A stretch of 64,000 nt of DNA from Clostridia bacterium (GTDB taxonomy: Bacteria; Bacillota; Clostridia; Christensenellales; Aristaeellaceae): positions 24,659 to 88,658 of the forward strand of contig JAGBDE010000030.1 in NCBI GenBank assembly GCA_017937655.1. The letters run 5' to 3'. Position numbers and translations under genes: made by a program. Below, one piece after another: positions 9,490 through 18,666 of this stretch. A model generated the notes under the pieces. It was given only the letters and a program-made list of their open reading frames with translations, did not search any database and was not told the DNA's origin. Each line of letters opens with the position of its first letter. Position 1 is the stretch's first letter.

Positions 9490-10383
9490 ATGATGACCAT
9501 CAAGGATTTTGCAAGGCTTTGCGGCTGCAATGCCCAAACGCTGCGGTATTACGACCGCATCCAGCTTCTCCGGCCGGCCAGGGTGGATGAGTGGTCAGGA
9601 TACCGTTATTATGAGCAAAAGCAGGCCATTGACTTTGTGAAGATCAAAAACCTGCAGCTGGCGGAGTTCAGCATTGAGGAAATCAAGGCGCTGCTGCAAC
9701 AGACGGATCAGGAGATCTACGATGCCTTCAATCGGAAAATTGCAGAGCATCAGGAAAAGCTGAGCCGGATCCTTGAAATCCAAAAGACATATCTCAAAGA
9801 AAAAACCATGATGGAACAAGTGATTCAGAAGCTTTCAGGCGTTATGCTCAGCCAGATTGACGATGCGGAGATCCTGCGGGAATTTGGCCTGGACAACGGC
9901 GAAGGACAACAGGTGGTAAAGGAGATTGCCGACTACCTGGAAAAATGGATGCTGGAATCCTCCAAGAATGAAGAGAATGTGGAACTGGTGTTCAACGACC
10001 AGACCGTCAGGGGTGCGGAGAATATTCTGCAGAAGCTGGACAGCCTTGACCAGAACGGCTTGGACAAACTGCTTCTGGGCGATGAGGATGAAGTGGCAGA
10101 AAAGCGCTATGAGGTGGATCCGAACCGGGTTGTGTGGGAAAAGCACGGCTGGGAGCATGTGCATGAGTTCATCGACGAAATTCCTGCTTTGGCGGAGGGC
10201 AAGTCCTATATCCTGCTGTTCCACCTGCCGGACGTTGATCGTTTCAAAAGCAAGATTGCCTTTCCCATCGGCATGATCGGCGCCATGGTTTACAAGCGCA
10301 AGGCTGCTCAGGTATCCATGGGCTGCGAAATTGAAAGGAGCCCCGACGGCCAGAACCATTTCTGGCTCATGATGGAAAAGTAA
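9490..10383 (+). CDS. MerR-family transcriptional regulator
   Basis: 297 residues. The N-terminal winged HTH (2-70) is clear: MTIKDFARLCGCNAQTLRYYDRIQLL and the wing YRYYEQKQAIDFVKIKNLQLAEFSIEEI (quoted in parts). A long dimerisation helix (about 75-120) follows, then a C-terminal domain of about 170 residues that I do not recognise and that may be a ligand sensor. Strong AAGGAGGG ribosome site. It probably activates its own promoter and the next gene, 19 bases downstream. Inducer unknown. Confidence 0.85.
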   Translation: MMTIKDFARLCGCNAQTLRYYDRIQLLRPARVDEWSGYRYYEQKQAIDFVKIKNLQLAEFSIEEIKALLQQTDQEIYDAFNRKIAEHQEKLSRILEIQKTYLKEKTMMEQVIQKLSGVMLSQIDDAEILREFGLDNGEGQQVVKEIADYLEKWMLESSKNEENVELVFNDQTVRGAENILQKLDSLDQNGLDKLLLGDEDEVAEKRYEVDPNRVVWEKHGWEHVHEFIDEIPALAEGKSYILLFHLPDVDRFKSKIAFPIGMIGAMVYKRKAAQVSMGCEIERSPDGQNHFWLMMEK

Positions 10384-10402
10384 GCAAGAAAGGAGCATCA
10401 TC

Positions 10403-10756
10403 ATGAAAAAATGGTACGACGAAGAATACGAGTTTGAGGTGGAGGTCACCGGTTTTCTCCGGGGTGAAAAGACGGAAAACTACTGCCGCAACGGCGAGGA
10501 AATCGGCGACAAGTACCGCTGCACCTACGGCTGCCCGGTGAATGACCAGGGTGAGGGCATCTGCAGCAAGACCATGATGATGCTCTACCCCCTGATGGAG
10601 GCTGTCCGCGCCGGCGGCGACCTGACCAACCTGGGCGGGGATGACAAGTATGCCAAGACCATCGTCTGCCCGGACGGCTGCGTGCTGTTCCGGCTTACCG
10701 CCAAGCCTTTGGGCAATGAGAATTTCCACAGGGGCGGTTTCTGGAAGCAGGGCTGA
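10403..10756 (+). CDS. TIGR04076-like small cysteine-containing protein
   Basis: 117 residues, soluble, with four or more Cys (NYCRNGEE, CTYGCPVN, GICSKT, VCPDGCV), resembling the TIGR04076 family of unknown function common in anaerobes. The Cys pattern suggests metal binding or redox chemistry; this is inference. It starts 19 bases after the MerR-type regulator behind AAAGGAG and shares its promoter, so it is the probable regulated output. A strong hairpin terminates the pair. Confidence 0.65.
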   Translation: MKKWYDEEYEFEVEVTGFLRGEKTENYCRNGEEIGDKYRCTYGCPVNDQGEGICSKTMMMLYPLMEAVRAGGDLTNLGGDDKYAKTIVCPDGCVLFRLTAKPLGNENFHRGGFWKQG

Positions 10757-10781
10757 TTGCTTTGTTGCTTGGAGAAAATGC

Positions 10782-10822
10782 AAGCAGCTGTTTCTCGTGC
10801 AAGGGAGACAGCTGCTTTGTTA
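10782..10822 (+). terminator. Terminator of the merR operon
   Basis: AAGCAGCTGT / ACAGCTGCTT stem of about 15 pairs with one mismatch, followed by TTGTTAT. Confidence 0.7.
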
Positions 10823-10954
10823 TGTGAAAGTTTGTTTTTGATAAACTCTGAGACGCGATGGTTTATGCGGGAAGACACGGCAGAGGGGACTGACCGGCAT
10901 CATGCTGTTTTTTGTTGTAATGCAGCTGTATAATGGTGGACTTGCAAGAAGAAA

Positions 10955-10983
10955 TTGCTTTTTTTGGCCGGAAAGGTTATACT
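10955..10983 (+). promoter_or_regulatory. Likely ychF promoter
   Basis: TTGCTT (10955-10960), a 17-base spacer, TATACT (10978-10983), 38 bases before the ATG. Confidence 0.5.
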
Positions 10984-11021
10984 ACAGGGTGAAATTGTTT
11001 GTACCGAGGAAGTGGACGATT

Positions 11022-12119
11022 ATGAAACTTGGTATTGTTGGTCTGCCTAATGTTGGAAAAAGCACGCTTTTTAACGCCATCACCCGGGCTGGCGCCCAGG
11101 CGGCGAACTATCCTTTCTGCACCATCGAGCCCAATACGGGCATCGTGCCTGTGCCTGACAGCCGCCTGGACGTGCTGGCGGAAATGTATCACCCCAAGAA
11201 GGTGACCCCCGCTACCGTGGAGTTTGTGGACATCGCCGGCCTGGTGAAGGGTGCAAGTCGTGGCGAGGGCCTGGGAAACAAGTTCCTCAGCCATATCCGC
11301 GAATGCGACGCCATTGTGCATGTGGTGCGCTGCTTTGAGGATGAGAACATCATTCATGTGGATGGCAGCGTGGATCCTGCCCGGGACATCGACGTGATTC
11401 AGCTGGAACTGGTTCTGGCCGATATGGAAACCCTGCAGCGTCGGGTGGAAAAGGCCCAGCGGCTGGTGAAGAACGGAGACAAGAAGCAGGCCCTGGAAGC
11501 GGAACTGGGTCAGCGGCTGCTGAAGCATCTGGAAGAGGGCAAGCCCGCCCGTACCTATCCGCTGAACGAGGATGAAAAGGCCATCACCGCCGGCTGGTTC
11601 CTGCTGACGGACAAGCCTGTGCTGTATGCCGCCAACATCGCGGAGGACGAGGTCGGCCCCGATGCAGAGGAGCTGCCCTTTGTGAAGGCTGTAAAGGAAA
11701 TTGCCCAGGGAGAAGGCTCCCAGGTGTTTGTGATCAGCGCGCAGATTGAGGAAGAGATTGCCAACATGGAGCCGGAAGAAAAGGCCGAGTTCCTGGAGGA
11801 ACTGGGCATCGGCCAGAGCGGCCTGGACCGGCTGATCAACGCCAGCTACGAGCTGCTGGGCCTGATCTCCTACCTGACCGCCGGCGAGGACGAGTGCCGC
11901 GCCTGGACCATCACCCGGGGAACCAAGGCGCCCCAGGCCGCGGGCAAGATCCACACCGACTTTGAGCGGGGATTCATCCGCGCGGAAGTGGTGGCCTTCG
12001 ACGACCTGAACGAGCTGGGAACCATGAATGCCTGCAAGGAAAAAGGCCTGGTGCGCAGCGAAGGCAAGGAATACGTGATGAAGGACGGCGACATTGTGCT
12101 GTTCCGGTTCAATGTGTAA
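11022..12119 (+). CDS. ychF: Ribosome-binding ATPase YchF/OLA1
   Basis: 365 residues, normal for the family. The start at 11022 gives [20 protein letters not shown], the conserved N-terminus with the P-loop GLPNVGKS. YchF is an Obg-family protein that prefers ATP, binds ribosomes and affects stress responses. An internal coiled coil (about 130-180) and the C-terminal TGS domain (about 280-363, from [15 protein letters not shown] to the end) are visible. 15 bases separate it from the next gene, so co-transcription is likely. Confidence 0.95.
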   Translation: MKLGIVGLPNVGKSTLFNAITRAGAQAANYPFCTIEPNTGIVPVPDSRLDVLAEMYHPKKVTPATVEFVDIAGLVKGASRGEGLGNKFLSHIRECDAIVHVVRCFEDENIIHVDGSVDPARDIDVIQLELVLADMETLQRRVEKAQRLVKNGDKKQALEAELGQRLLKHLEEGKPARTYPLNEDEKAITAGWFLLTDKPVLYAANIAEDEVGPDAEELPFVKAVKEIAQGEGSQVFVISAQIEEEIANMEPEEKAEFLEELGIGQSGLDRLINASYELLGLISYLTAGEDECRAWTITRGTKAPQAAGKIHTDFERGFIRAEVVAFDDLNELGTMNACKEKGLVRSEGKEYVMKDGDIVLFRFNV

Positions 12120-12134
12120 TAAAGGAGTTTTTCC

Positions 12135-13145
12135 ATGAGCAGGTTGAGTTTCTTTTTCAAACGGCTGGTTCGGATGGACTGGAAGGCCATGTGGAAGACC
12201 ACCGGCATCCTCAAGGAGCGCAGCGGAAAAAGCCGCATCTGGCTGCTTTGCGACATGCTGCGCTGTGCTGTGAAGTACAACGCTGGGTATGTGGATTACA
12301 AAATTGCTCAGTTTTATCGGCTGAACGATGAGCAGAAAAAGACCCAGATCACCCGGGGACTGAGCAATACCATCGTGCGGCGGATGAACGACAAGTCCTA
12401 CTGGTACCTGTTTGACGACAAGGCTACCTTCAACAACCTGTTCAAGGATGAGGTGGCCCGCGACTGGATCAAGGTGACCAAGGACACCGACCTGGAAGAG
12501 TGGAAGGCGTTCCTTTCCCGGAACGACGACCTGTTCTGGAAGCCCCTGGAGGGCAGCAGCGGCGTGGGCATCGCCCGGTATGAAAAGGAATACTGGCTGG
12601 GCCGGGAAGAGGAATTCCTGAAAGAGCTGGTGGACAAGGAAGTGGGCATTCTGGAAGAGCGGGTTATCCAGCATCCCAGAATGATGGAAATGAGCCCCTC
12701 CTCTGTCAACACCATCCGCATCGCGACTCTGCTGGGCGACAAGAAGCAGGGCATTGTGTATGCGTTCCTGCGCATCGGCAACGGCAAGGTGATGGACAAT
12801 GTGGATCAGGGTGGCATGGCTGCCCGGGTCGACCTGGCCACCGGCACGCTGCTGACCGTTGGCGCGGACAAGCAGGGAAACACTTTCACCGAGCATCCCA
12901 TTACCGGAACGCCCATTATCGGGTTCAAGATTCCCTTCTTCCAGGAAGCCTGCGACATGTGCCTCAAGGCCGCCCAGAAGGTGCCCCAGATGCGCTTCGT
13001 GGCCTGGGACGTGGCCATTACCGAGAAGGGGCCGGTGTTCATCGAGGGCAACAGCTTCCCCAGCCATGCGGTGCCTCAGTTTGCGGCCCATTACCCGGAC
13101 GGCATCGGCATTATGAGGGAGTTCCGGGAGTTTATTGACATCTGA
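12135..13145 (+). CDS. ATP-grasp protein, sugar-transfer-associated type
   Basis: 336 residues. The middle and C-terminal parts look like the ATPgrasp_ST family (PF14397), found near polysaccharide and cell-wall genes: nucleotide-binding KPLEGSSGVGI (about residue 136), PSSVNTIRIATL, and the metal-binding WDVAITEKGPVFIEGNS (about 292). Such enzymes form amide or ester bonds with ATP; the substrate is unknown. It lies between ychF (15 bases) and the clostripain gene (27 bases), probably one transcript. AAAGGAG precedes the ATG. Confidence 0.75.
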   Translation: MSRLSFFFKRLVRMDWKAMWKTTGILKERSGKSRIWLLCDMLRCAVKYNAGYVDYKIAQFYRLNDEQKKTQITRGLSNTIVRRMNDKSYWYLFDDKATFNNLFKDEVARDWIKVTKDTDLEEWKAFLSRNDDLFWKPLEGSSGVGIARYEKEYWLGREEEFLKELVDKEVGILEERVIQHPRMMEMSPSSVNTIRIATLLGDKKQGIVYAFLRIGNGKVMDNVDQGGMAARVDLATGTLLTVGADKQGNTFTEHPITGTPIIGFKIPFFQEACDMCLKAAQKVPQMRFVAWDVAITEKGPVFIEGNSFPSHAVPQFAAHYPDGIGIMREFREFIDI

Positions 13146-13172
13146 CGAGAGATACGAAAGGCAGGGACCACG

Positions 13173-15647
13173 ATGAAGAAACTGCTTAGCCTGATCCTGT
13201 GCGTGGTGCTGGTGCTGGGCTTTGTGCCGGAAACCGGCATCGCCGCCAGCGATACTTTTACGCTGATGATCTACATGTGCGGCACAGACCTGGAAAGCAA
13301 GTCCGGCATGGCTACCGCTGACCTGAAGGAAATGATGGCCGGTAACATCCCCGAGGGGGGCAATGTGACGGTGTACATCCAGACCGGCGGTACCAAGACC
13401 TGGAAAGTCAACGGCATTGAAAACCGGGAAAGCCAGCGCTGGACCATGAGCAAAAACGGCATGGAAAAGCTGCAGGATCTGGGACGGGTCAACATGGGCT
13501 CCCAGGAGACCTTTGCGGACTTCCTGGCCTATGGATTCAAGAATTTCCCCGCAGACCGCTACGGCCTGATCATGTGGGACCACGGCACCGGCGCCACCGG
13601 CGGCCTGTGCTACGACGAGGTCAGCGGCGATATGCTCTACCTGCCGGAAATCTACAACGGCCTGAAAACCGGCACCAAGAGCGTGCGCAAGGACAAGCCT
13701 TTCTATTTCATCGGCTTTGACGCATGCCTGATGGCTACCTTTGAGGTGGCCTGCCACATCGAGCCCTTTGCGGAGTACATGATCGCCAGCGAAGAGCTGG
13801 AGCCCGGCACCGGCTGGCGTTACGACAGCTGGCTTAAGCTGCTGGTGCGCGACCCCGGCATGGATATGGAAGAGCTGGGCCCGCAGATCGTCGACGGCTT
13901 TATTTCTGCCACGCTGAGCGCCAACCGCAGGGATTACGCCACGCTGTCCGTGATCGACCTGAGCGGCATGGACAACCTGAAGGCTGCCGTGGCTGATATG
14001 GGCGAAAGCCTGTCCGCCGAGATCAAGGGAGGCAACCTGAGCACCATCTCCCGCCTCAGGCAGAACGTGCGCTCCTTTGGCGAAATCTACAACTCCGCCT
14101 CCGACATGGTGGACATGACCACCTTTGCGGAAGTGTACGCCCGGTTTGACGAGAAGTCCGCCAGAAACCTGAAGAACGCGCTGGATGACATGGTGATCTA
14201 CTCCAAGCACACCTCCAACCTGAGCGGTATCAGCGGTTTGTCCATTCTGGTGCCTTTCTCCACCCGCTATACTTCCAGCCAGTACATGGGCAATTACACC
14301 AAGATGAACATGTACCCCGAATATGCCCAGTTTGTGAAGGATATGCTGAACGGCATTTCTTCCGGCAGCGGCAGCTTCAACTTTGGCATTCCGTCCATTT
14401 CCCAGCAGAGCATCCAGTCTGCGGAAATTGACTGGTTCTCCCAGTATGCAACGGATTCCGGCAGCTACTCCAGCGACGCCTACGACCTGTGGGGCCAGCT
14501 GTACGGCAGCGATTCCGACATGACATCCTCCAACCAGAGCGATTTCTCTCTGGGCGGATTCTTGAGCTATCTGTTCGGCGGAGATACCTCCAGCAGCACC
14601 ACCTTCGACAGCAGCTATGACAGCAGTTCCACCAGCCTGTGGGGCGACATGGACGCATACAGCGACCATAGCTTCGCCCAGGACAGCGGCTACGGCAGCG
14701 GCCTGTGGGGCAGCATGTTCTCCGATTACGGCGCTGAAAACTGGAACGCCGGCAATCCATCCTCCAATACCATTGTGGATACGCCGGTGGCCACCAATCC
14801 GCCTGCGTCCTCCAGCTCTTCCAGCCTGTGGGACGAGCTGTTTGGAGGCGGCGAGCCGGAAGCGACCGAGGAGCCTGTGGTGACCGCTGCGCCTGCGGAT
14901 GACGACATCTACAGCCTGTGGGGCAGCTTGTTCGGCAGCGAGGAAGTCGAGGAAAGCAGCCAGGAAGTGACCGTGACCACCGCTGAGGGTGAAGTGACCC
15001 TGGAAAACCCCTTTGCGGATGCCAACAGCGAATATGCTTACACCATCCAGTTGACGGACGAACAGCTCCGGAACCTGGGCAAGGTGGAAGCCAACCTGAT
15101 GATGGACATGAGCGACCCGGATTTTGAGTGCTACGTGGAGCTGGGCTACGTGCAGAAGGTGGTTACCGACTGGAGCAGCGGCAAGATCTACGGCATGTTT
15201 GACGGTACCTGGGCTACCCTGGACGGCCAGATGGTGTGCATGTATGACCAGATTGCCAATGAGCGGTACATCCGCTCGCTGATCCCGGCCACCGTGAACG
15301 GGGAAGAAATGTACATCCTTGTGGTGTTTGACATGGAAAACCCCGGCGGCGTTGTGGTGGGCGCTACCGAAGGCTACACCGAGAACGGCAACCCTGCCCG
15401 GAACATCGTGGAGCTGAAAGAGGGCGACGTGGTGTATCCGCAGTATGAGCTGATTTACTGGGACGAGTACGGCGAACAGCAGACCGAGCCCTTCCAGCTG
15501 GATGAACCCATTATCGCCGGCGAAGATGGATACATCCCCTTCTCCTTTGAAAAGGTGGAAGAGGACGTGGACTACAAGTACGGCTTCTGCCTGACGGATA
15601 TCTACGGCGACTATACGTTCTCGGATTTCATTACGCTGGAATTCTGA
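13173..15647 (+). CDS. Clostripain-family (C11) cysteine protease, secreted
   Basis: 824 residues. A signal peptide is seen at 1-25 (MKKLLSLILCVVLVLGFVPETGIAAS). The C11 catalytic domain (about 28-395) carries the catalytic His in MWDHGTGA and Cys in GFDACLMATF. C11 proteases cut after Arg or Lys. Residues 438-585 form a Ser/Asp/Thr-rich linker with five short LWG/LWD-containing repeats. The remaining C-terminal part is beta-rich and unrecognised. No LPXTG anchor, so release to the medium or non-covalent wall binding is likely. Upstream is the ATP-grasp gene. Confidence 0.88.
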   Translation: MKKLLSLILCVVLVLGFVPETGIAASDTFTLMIYMCGTDLESKSGMATADLKEMMAGNIPEGGNVTVYIQTGGTKTWKVNGIENRESQRWTMSKNGMEKLQDLGRVNMGSQETFADFLAYGFKNFPADRYGLIMWDHGTGATGGLCYDEVSGDMLYLPEIYNGLKTGTKSVRKDKPFYFIGFDACLMATFEVACHIEPFAEYMIASEELEPGTGWRYDSWLKLLVRDPGMDMEELGPQIVDGFISATLSANRRDYATLSVIDLSGMDNLKAAVADMGESLSAEIKGGNLSTISRLRQNVRSFGEIYNSASDMVDMTTFAEVYARFDEKSARNLKNALDDMVIYSKHTSNLSGISGLSILVPFSTRYTSSQYMGNYTKMNMYPEYAQFVKDMLNGISSGSGSFNFGIPSISQQSIQSAEIDWFSQYATDSGSYSSDAYDLWGQLYGSDSDMTSSNQSDFSLGGFLSYLFGGDTSSSTTFDSSYDSSSTSLWGDMDAYSDHSFAQDSGYGSGLWGSMFSDYGAENWNAGNPSSNTIVDTPVATNPPASSSSSSLWDELFGGGEPEATEEPVVTAAPADDDIYSLWGSLFGSEEVEESSQEVTVTTAEGEVTLENPFADANSEYAYTIQLTDEQLRNLGKVEANLMMDMSDPDFECYVELGYVQKVVTDWSSGKIYGMFDGTWATLDGQMVCMYDQIANERYIRSLIPATVNGEEMYILVVFDMENPGGVVVGATEGYTENGNPARNIVELKEGDVVYPQYELIYWDEYGEQQTEPFQLDEPIIAGEDGYIPFSFEKVEEDVDYKYGFCLTDIYGDYTFSDFITLEF

Positions 15648-15769
15648 GAAAACAAGAGAATATCATGCTTTCCGCCTGATGACATGAATGTGGAGACAGA
15701 ATGAGACAAAAGGGCACGCCCTGCAACAGATTTCTGTGTTATGCTGTAAATGGAAAAAGGTGGAGCAAG

Positions 15770-15806
15770 GAAACCGGAGAGGAAATGACCTCTTCGGTTT
15801 TTTTGT
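15770..15806 (+). terminator. Terminator before the phage-like module
   Basis: AAACCGGAGAGG pairs with CCTCTTCGGTTT across a six-base loop and runs into seven T. It separates the host genes from the phage-like cluster. Confidence 0.8.
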
Positions 15807-15832
15807 GCCCGCGGAAGTTAGGGGGGAGGGGT

Positions 15833-16057
15833 TTGAAGAATGAAAAAGTAGCGGATACCGAGGAGGTGCTGGCTGCGCTGACCAGCATCCTTCGCAGGGA
15901 AAACGAGGCCAGGCCGGGCGAGGTGCTCAAGGCCGCTGAACTGCTTGGAAAGCAGTACGGCCTGTTTGGCGAGAAGGATTGGTCGGCTGGGGAAACGCCC
16001 TGCATTGTGGTGAACGTGCCCAGAAAACGGAGGGACAAGGGTGGAAATCAGGGTTAA
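15833..16057 (+). CDS. Short phage terminase small subunit-like protein
   Basis: The TTG at 15833 is chosen because GGGGGGAGGG lies just upstream; the in-frame ATG at 15701 would read through the terminator. This gives 74 residues: a helical stretch (DTEEVLAALTSILRRE, GEVLKAAELLGKQYGLF) like the C-terminal region of PBSX-type TerS. No helix-turn-helix precedes it, whereas ordinary TerS proteins are about 150-200 residues with a DNA-binding N-terminus. It overlaps the large subunit start by 17 bases, as expected for a terminase pair. Confidence 0.6.
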   Translation: MKNEKVADTEEVLAALTSILRRENEARPGEVLKAAELLGKQYGLFGEKDWSAGETPCIVVNVPRKRRDKGGNQG

Positions 16058-17291
16058 GGAATGCCTGCCGCCTGCGTTTTACGAGCTGTTCTGGGAGATC
16101 TACGAGGGGAAGTACGAGGAGTTCTGGCTCAAAGGCGGCCGGGGCAGCGGCAAAAGCAGCTTTGTGAGCATCGCGCTTTTGTGTTTGCTGCTCCGGGACA
16201 GACAGGCCAATGCGGTGATCTATCGCAAGATTGCGGAAACCCTTCGGGAAAGCGTGTTTGCCCAGATGCAATGGGCGGCCCAGCAACTGGGGCTGGACGG
16301 GTACTTCCGCTACCAGTTATCGTCCATGCAGATGATCTACAAGCCCACGGGACAGAAGATTCTGTTCAGGGGCGCGGACGATCCGGAGAAGAGCAAGGGC
16401 GTGAAGCTGAGCAGCGGGTACTTTGCGGCGCTTTGGTTTGAGGAGGCCAGCGCCTTTCATGGGATGGAGGAGATACGGACCATTCAGGCCAGCATCCTCC
16501 GTGGGGGCAAGGGCGTGACCATTCTCAGCTACAATCCGCCCATCAGCGCACAAAACTGGGTGAATCGGGAGGCCCTGGCCGAGGCTGAGGGGCGCAGGGT
16601 GCATGGGAGCGACTACCGGGATATGCCCCGGGAATGGCTGGGAGAGACGTTTCTCCGGCAGGCCGAAAGGCTGAAACGTCGGGACGAAAAGGCTTACCGG
16701 CACATGTACCTGGGCGAGGCAGTAGGCACCGGCGGACAGGTGTTTGGCAACGTGGTGCTGAGGGAAGTGGGGCAGGGCGAGGTGGACGGGATCGGGACGG
16801 TGTACGCCGGACTGGACTTTGGCTTTGCCAGCGACCCGGATGCGCTGGTCCTGTGCGGCTATAACCGCAAGCGGCGGACGCTGTACATTCTGAAAGAGCA
16901 TGTGCGCACAGGCGAAAGCATCCACCAGCTGGCTGAGAAATGCGGCGAGCTGACCCCGGGCAGGGTGGTCCGGTGCGACAGCGCATCGCCCAGGGAGATC
17001 AGCGAACTGAGGCGGCTGAACGTGAATGCGGTGGACGTGAAAAAAGGCCCAGGCAGCGTGGAGCACGGCATCCGCTGGCTGAAGGAACTGGAGGAGATCG
17101 TCATCGACCCGAAGGAATGCCCCCATGCGGCCCGGGAGTTTGCTACCTACGAGTACGCCCGGGAAAAGGGCGGCGGGATCATCCCCGAATGCCCGGACAG
17201 AAACAACCATACCATCGACGCGGTGAGATATGCCCTGGAACCCATGATCTCCCAGCGGGTGGTAAAACTGAAAAAAGGAGGGATCCAATGA
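16041..17291 (+). CDS. Phage terminase large subunit
   Basis: DNA-packaging motor: ATPase plus nuclease. 416 residues, GTG start behind AGGGACAAGG. Walker A is GGRGSGKSS (about residue 33), the Walker B region is ALWFEEASAF (about 133), and the C-terminal RNase H-like nuclease has YAGLDFGFASDPDALV (about 255) and DRNNHTIDAVRYAL (about 390). This order matches the PBSX/SPP1-type terminase (Terminase_3). Intact by inspection. Confidence 0.92.
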   Translation: MEIRVKECLPPAFYELFWEIYEGKYEEFWLKGGRGSGKSSFVSIALLCLLLRDRQANAVIYRKIAETLRESVFAQMQWAAQQLGLDGYFRYQLSSMQMIYKPTGQKILFRGADDPEKSKGVKLSSGYFAALWFEEASAFHGMEEIRTIQASILRGGKGVTILSYNPPISAQNWVNREALAEAEGRRVHGSDYRDMPREWLGETFLRQAERLKRRDEKAYRHMYLGEAVGTGGQVFGNVVLREVGQGEVDGIGTVYAGLDFGFASDPDALVLCGYNRKRRTLYILKEHVRTGESIHQLAEKCGELTPGRVVRCDSASPREISELRRLNVNAVDVKKGPGSVEHGIRWLKELEEIVIDPKECPHAAREFATYEYAREKGGGIIPECPDRNNHTIDAVRYALEPMISQRVVKLKKGGIQ

Positions 17292-18598
17292 TTTTTGTGG
17301 ACAGGGATTGGCTGACGGATGGCGAGCCGTCGCCGGAGATTGTCTATGAAGTGCTGAAGCAGTTTGAGGGACAGCGCAGCCGCCTGAATGAACTGAAACG
17401 GTTCTACGACGGCGAGCACGCCATCGCCCAGAAATGGCGGGGCAAGGGTGCGCCCAATCACCGGCTGTGGCATGACTTGCCGGGGTACATCGTGGCCATG
17501 ACCAGCGGTTACCTGGCCGGCGAGCCCATCCAGTACTCTGCCGAAGAGGAATGGAAGGACTTTGCGGCCCTGAAGGCTGCACTGCGCAAGAGCATGAGCT
17601 CCAGCGTGGACAGCGAGCTGGCGGCGGATGCGGCCATCTACGGCAAGGCGGTGGAGCTGTATTACGCTGACGAAAACGCGGTGCCCAGGCTGTGCCAGGC
17701 CAGCGCAGAGAACGCCTTTGTGGTGTATGACAACACCGTGGAGCATGCGCCTTTGTTTGGCGTGATGCTTACGGACAGACTGGATGCGCAGTACAGGAAA
17801 ATCGGCCAGAGGATTACGGTGATGACCGACCGCTGGGTGATTGAGATGGAGCGGAAGGGCCAGGAAAAGCCTGTGGAGGAAAGCCGGGAGCGGCATTTCT
17901 TCGGGCATGTGCCCATGACCGAATTCTGGAACAACGAACGGGAAAAGGGCGACTTTGAGGGCGTGATGAGCCTGATTGACGCCTACGACGTTTTGCAGAG
18001 CAACCGTCTCAACGACAAGCAGCAGTTCACCGACGCGCTGATGGTGATCTACGGCGCCACGGTGGAGGAGGATGCGGACGGCAAGACCATCCAGGAGCGG
18101 CTCAGGGAGACCCGGACGCTGGAGATGCCTGCATCCGACGCCAAGGTGGAGTACCTGACCAAGCAGCTTTCCGAAAGCGACACGGAGGTGCTCAAGAATG
18201 GCCTGAAGGCGGACATCCACAAGCTGTGCTTTGTGCCGGATCTGACCGACGAGGCCTTTGCGGGGAACGTCAGCGGGGTGGCCATGGAGTACAAGCTGTT
18301 TGGCCTGGAACAGCTGACCCGCACCAAGGAACGCTGGTTTAGGGAAGGGCTGCTGTGGCGGCTGAGATGCATGGTGCATTTTCTGCGCCTGAAGGGATAT
18401 GCGCTGCCTGATGCGGAGGACATCGGCATTCAGTTTTCCAGAAGCCTGCCGGTGAACAAGCTGGAGGTGGCAAAGACCATCCGGGAATACGACGGCTTGC
18501 TGCCGAGAAAGCTGCTGCTGAGCCAGATTCCCTTTGTGGAAGACGTGGATGCGGCTATCCGGGAGATGGAAGCGGAAAAGGAGATAAAAGAAGCCTGA
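17288..18598 (+). CDS. Phage portal protein (SPP1 gp6 type)
   Basis: The start is ATG 17288, overlapping the terminase stop and preceded by AAAGGAGG; the open frame further upstream is antisense-free shadow of the terminase. 436 residues. Matches the SPP1 gp6-like portal family: N-terminal LKQFEGQRSRLNELKRFYDGEH, then GYLAGEPIQY and LIDAYDVLQSNRLND. The dodecameric portal forms the DNA channel in the capsid vertex. A terminator-like hairpin follows. Confidence 0.9.
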   Translation: MIFVDRDWLTDGEPSPEIVYEVLKQFEGQRSRLNELKRFYDGEHAIAQKWRGKGAPNHRLWHDLPGYIVAMTSGYLAGEPIQYSAEEEWKDFAALKAALRKSMSSSVDSELAADAAIYGKAVELYYADENAVPRLCQASAENAFVVYDNTVEHAPLFGVMLTDRLDAQYRKIGQRITVMTDRWVIEMERKGQEKPVEESRERHFFGHVPMTEFWNNEREKGDFEGVMSLIDAYDVLQSNRLNDKQQFTDALMVIYGATVEEDADGKTIQERLRETRTLEMPASDAKVEYLTKQLSESDTEVLKNGLKADIHKLCFVPDLTDEAFAGNVSGVAMEYKLFGLEQLTRTKERWFREGLLWRLRCMVHFLRLKGYALPDAEDIGIQFSRSLPVNKLEVAKTIREYDGLLPRKLLLSQIPFVEDVDAAIREMEAEKEIKEA

Positions 18599-18652
18599 TT
18601 TCATATCGGGCTTTTTTTATATAACAAGAACGCGCCGGACTTGAACGGCGCG
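18591..18652 (+). terminator. Terminator-like hairpin and second hairpin between portal and scaffold
   Basis: AAGCCTGA / TCGGGCTT overlaps the portal stop and runs into seven T (18591-18618). A second stem, CGCGCCG / CGGCGCG (18631-18637 with 18646-18652), lies just before the scaffold ribosome site. Together they could partly terminate or process the transcript and set the portal-to-capsid ratio. Confidence 0.6.
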
Positions 18653-18666
18653 GGCAAGGAGGAATC

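Noticed and set aside
10977..14669. Very long open frame on the minus strand opposite ychF, the ATP-grasp gene and clostripain
   Set aside because: It is a shadow caused by GC-rich third positions; the plus-strand genes have strong domain matches and ribosome sites.
16940..17287. Upstream in-frame extension of the portal gene into the terminase
   Set aside because: Wholly inside the terminase coding sequence; ATG 17288 has a strong AAAGGAGG site and begins the conserved portal sequence.
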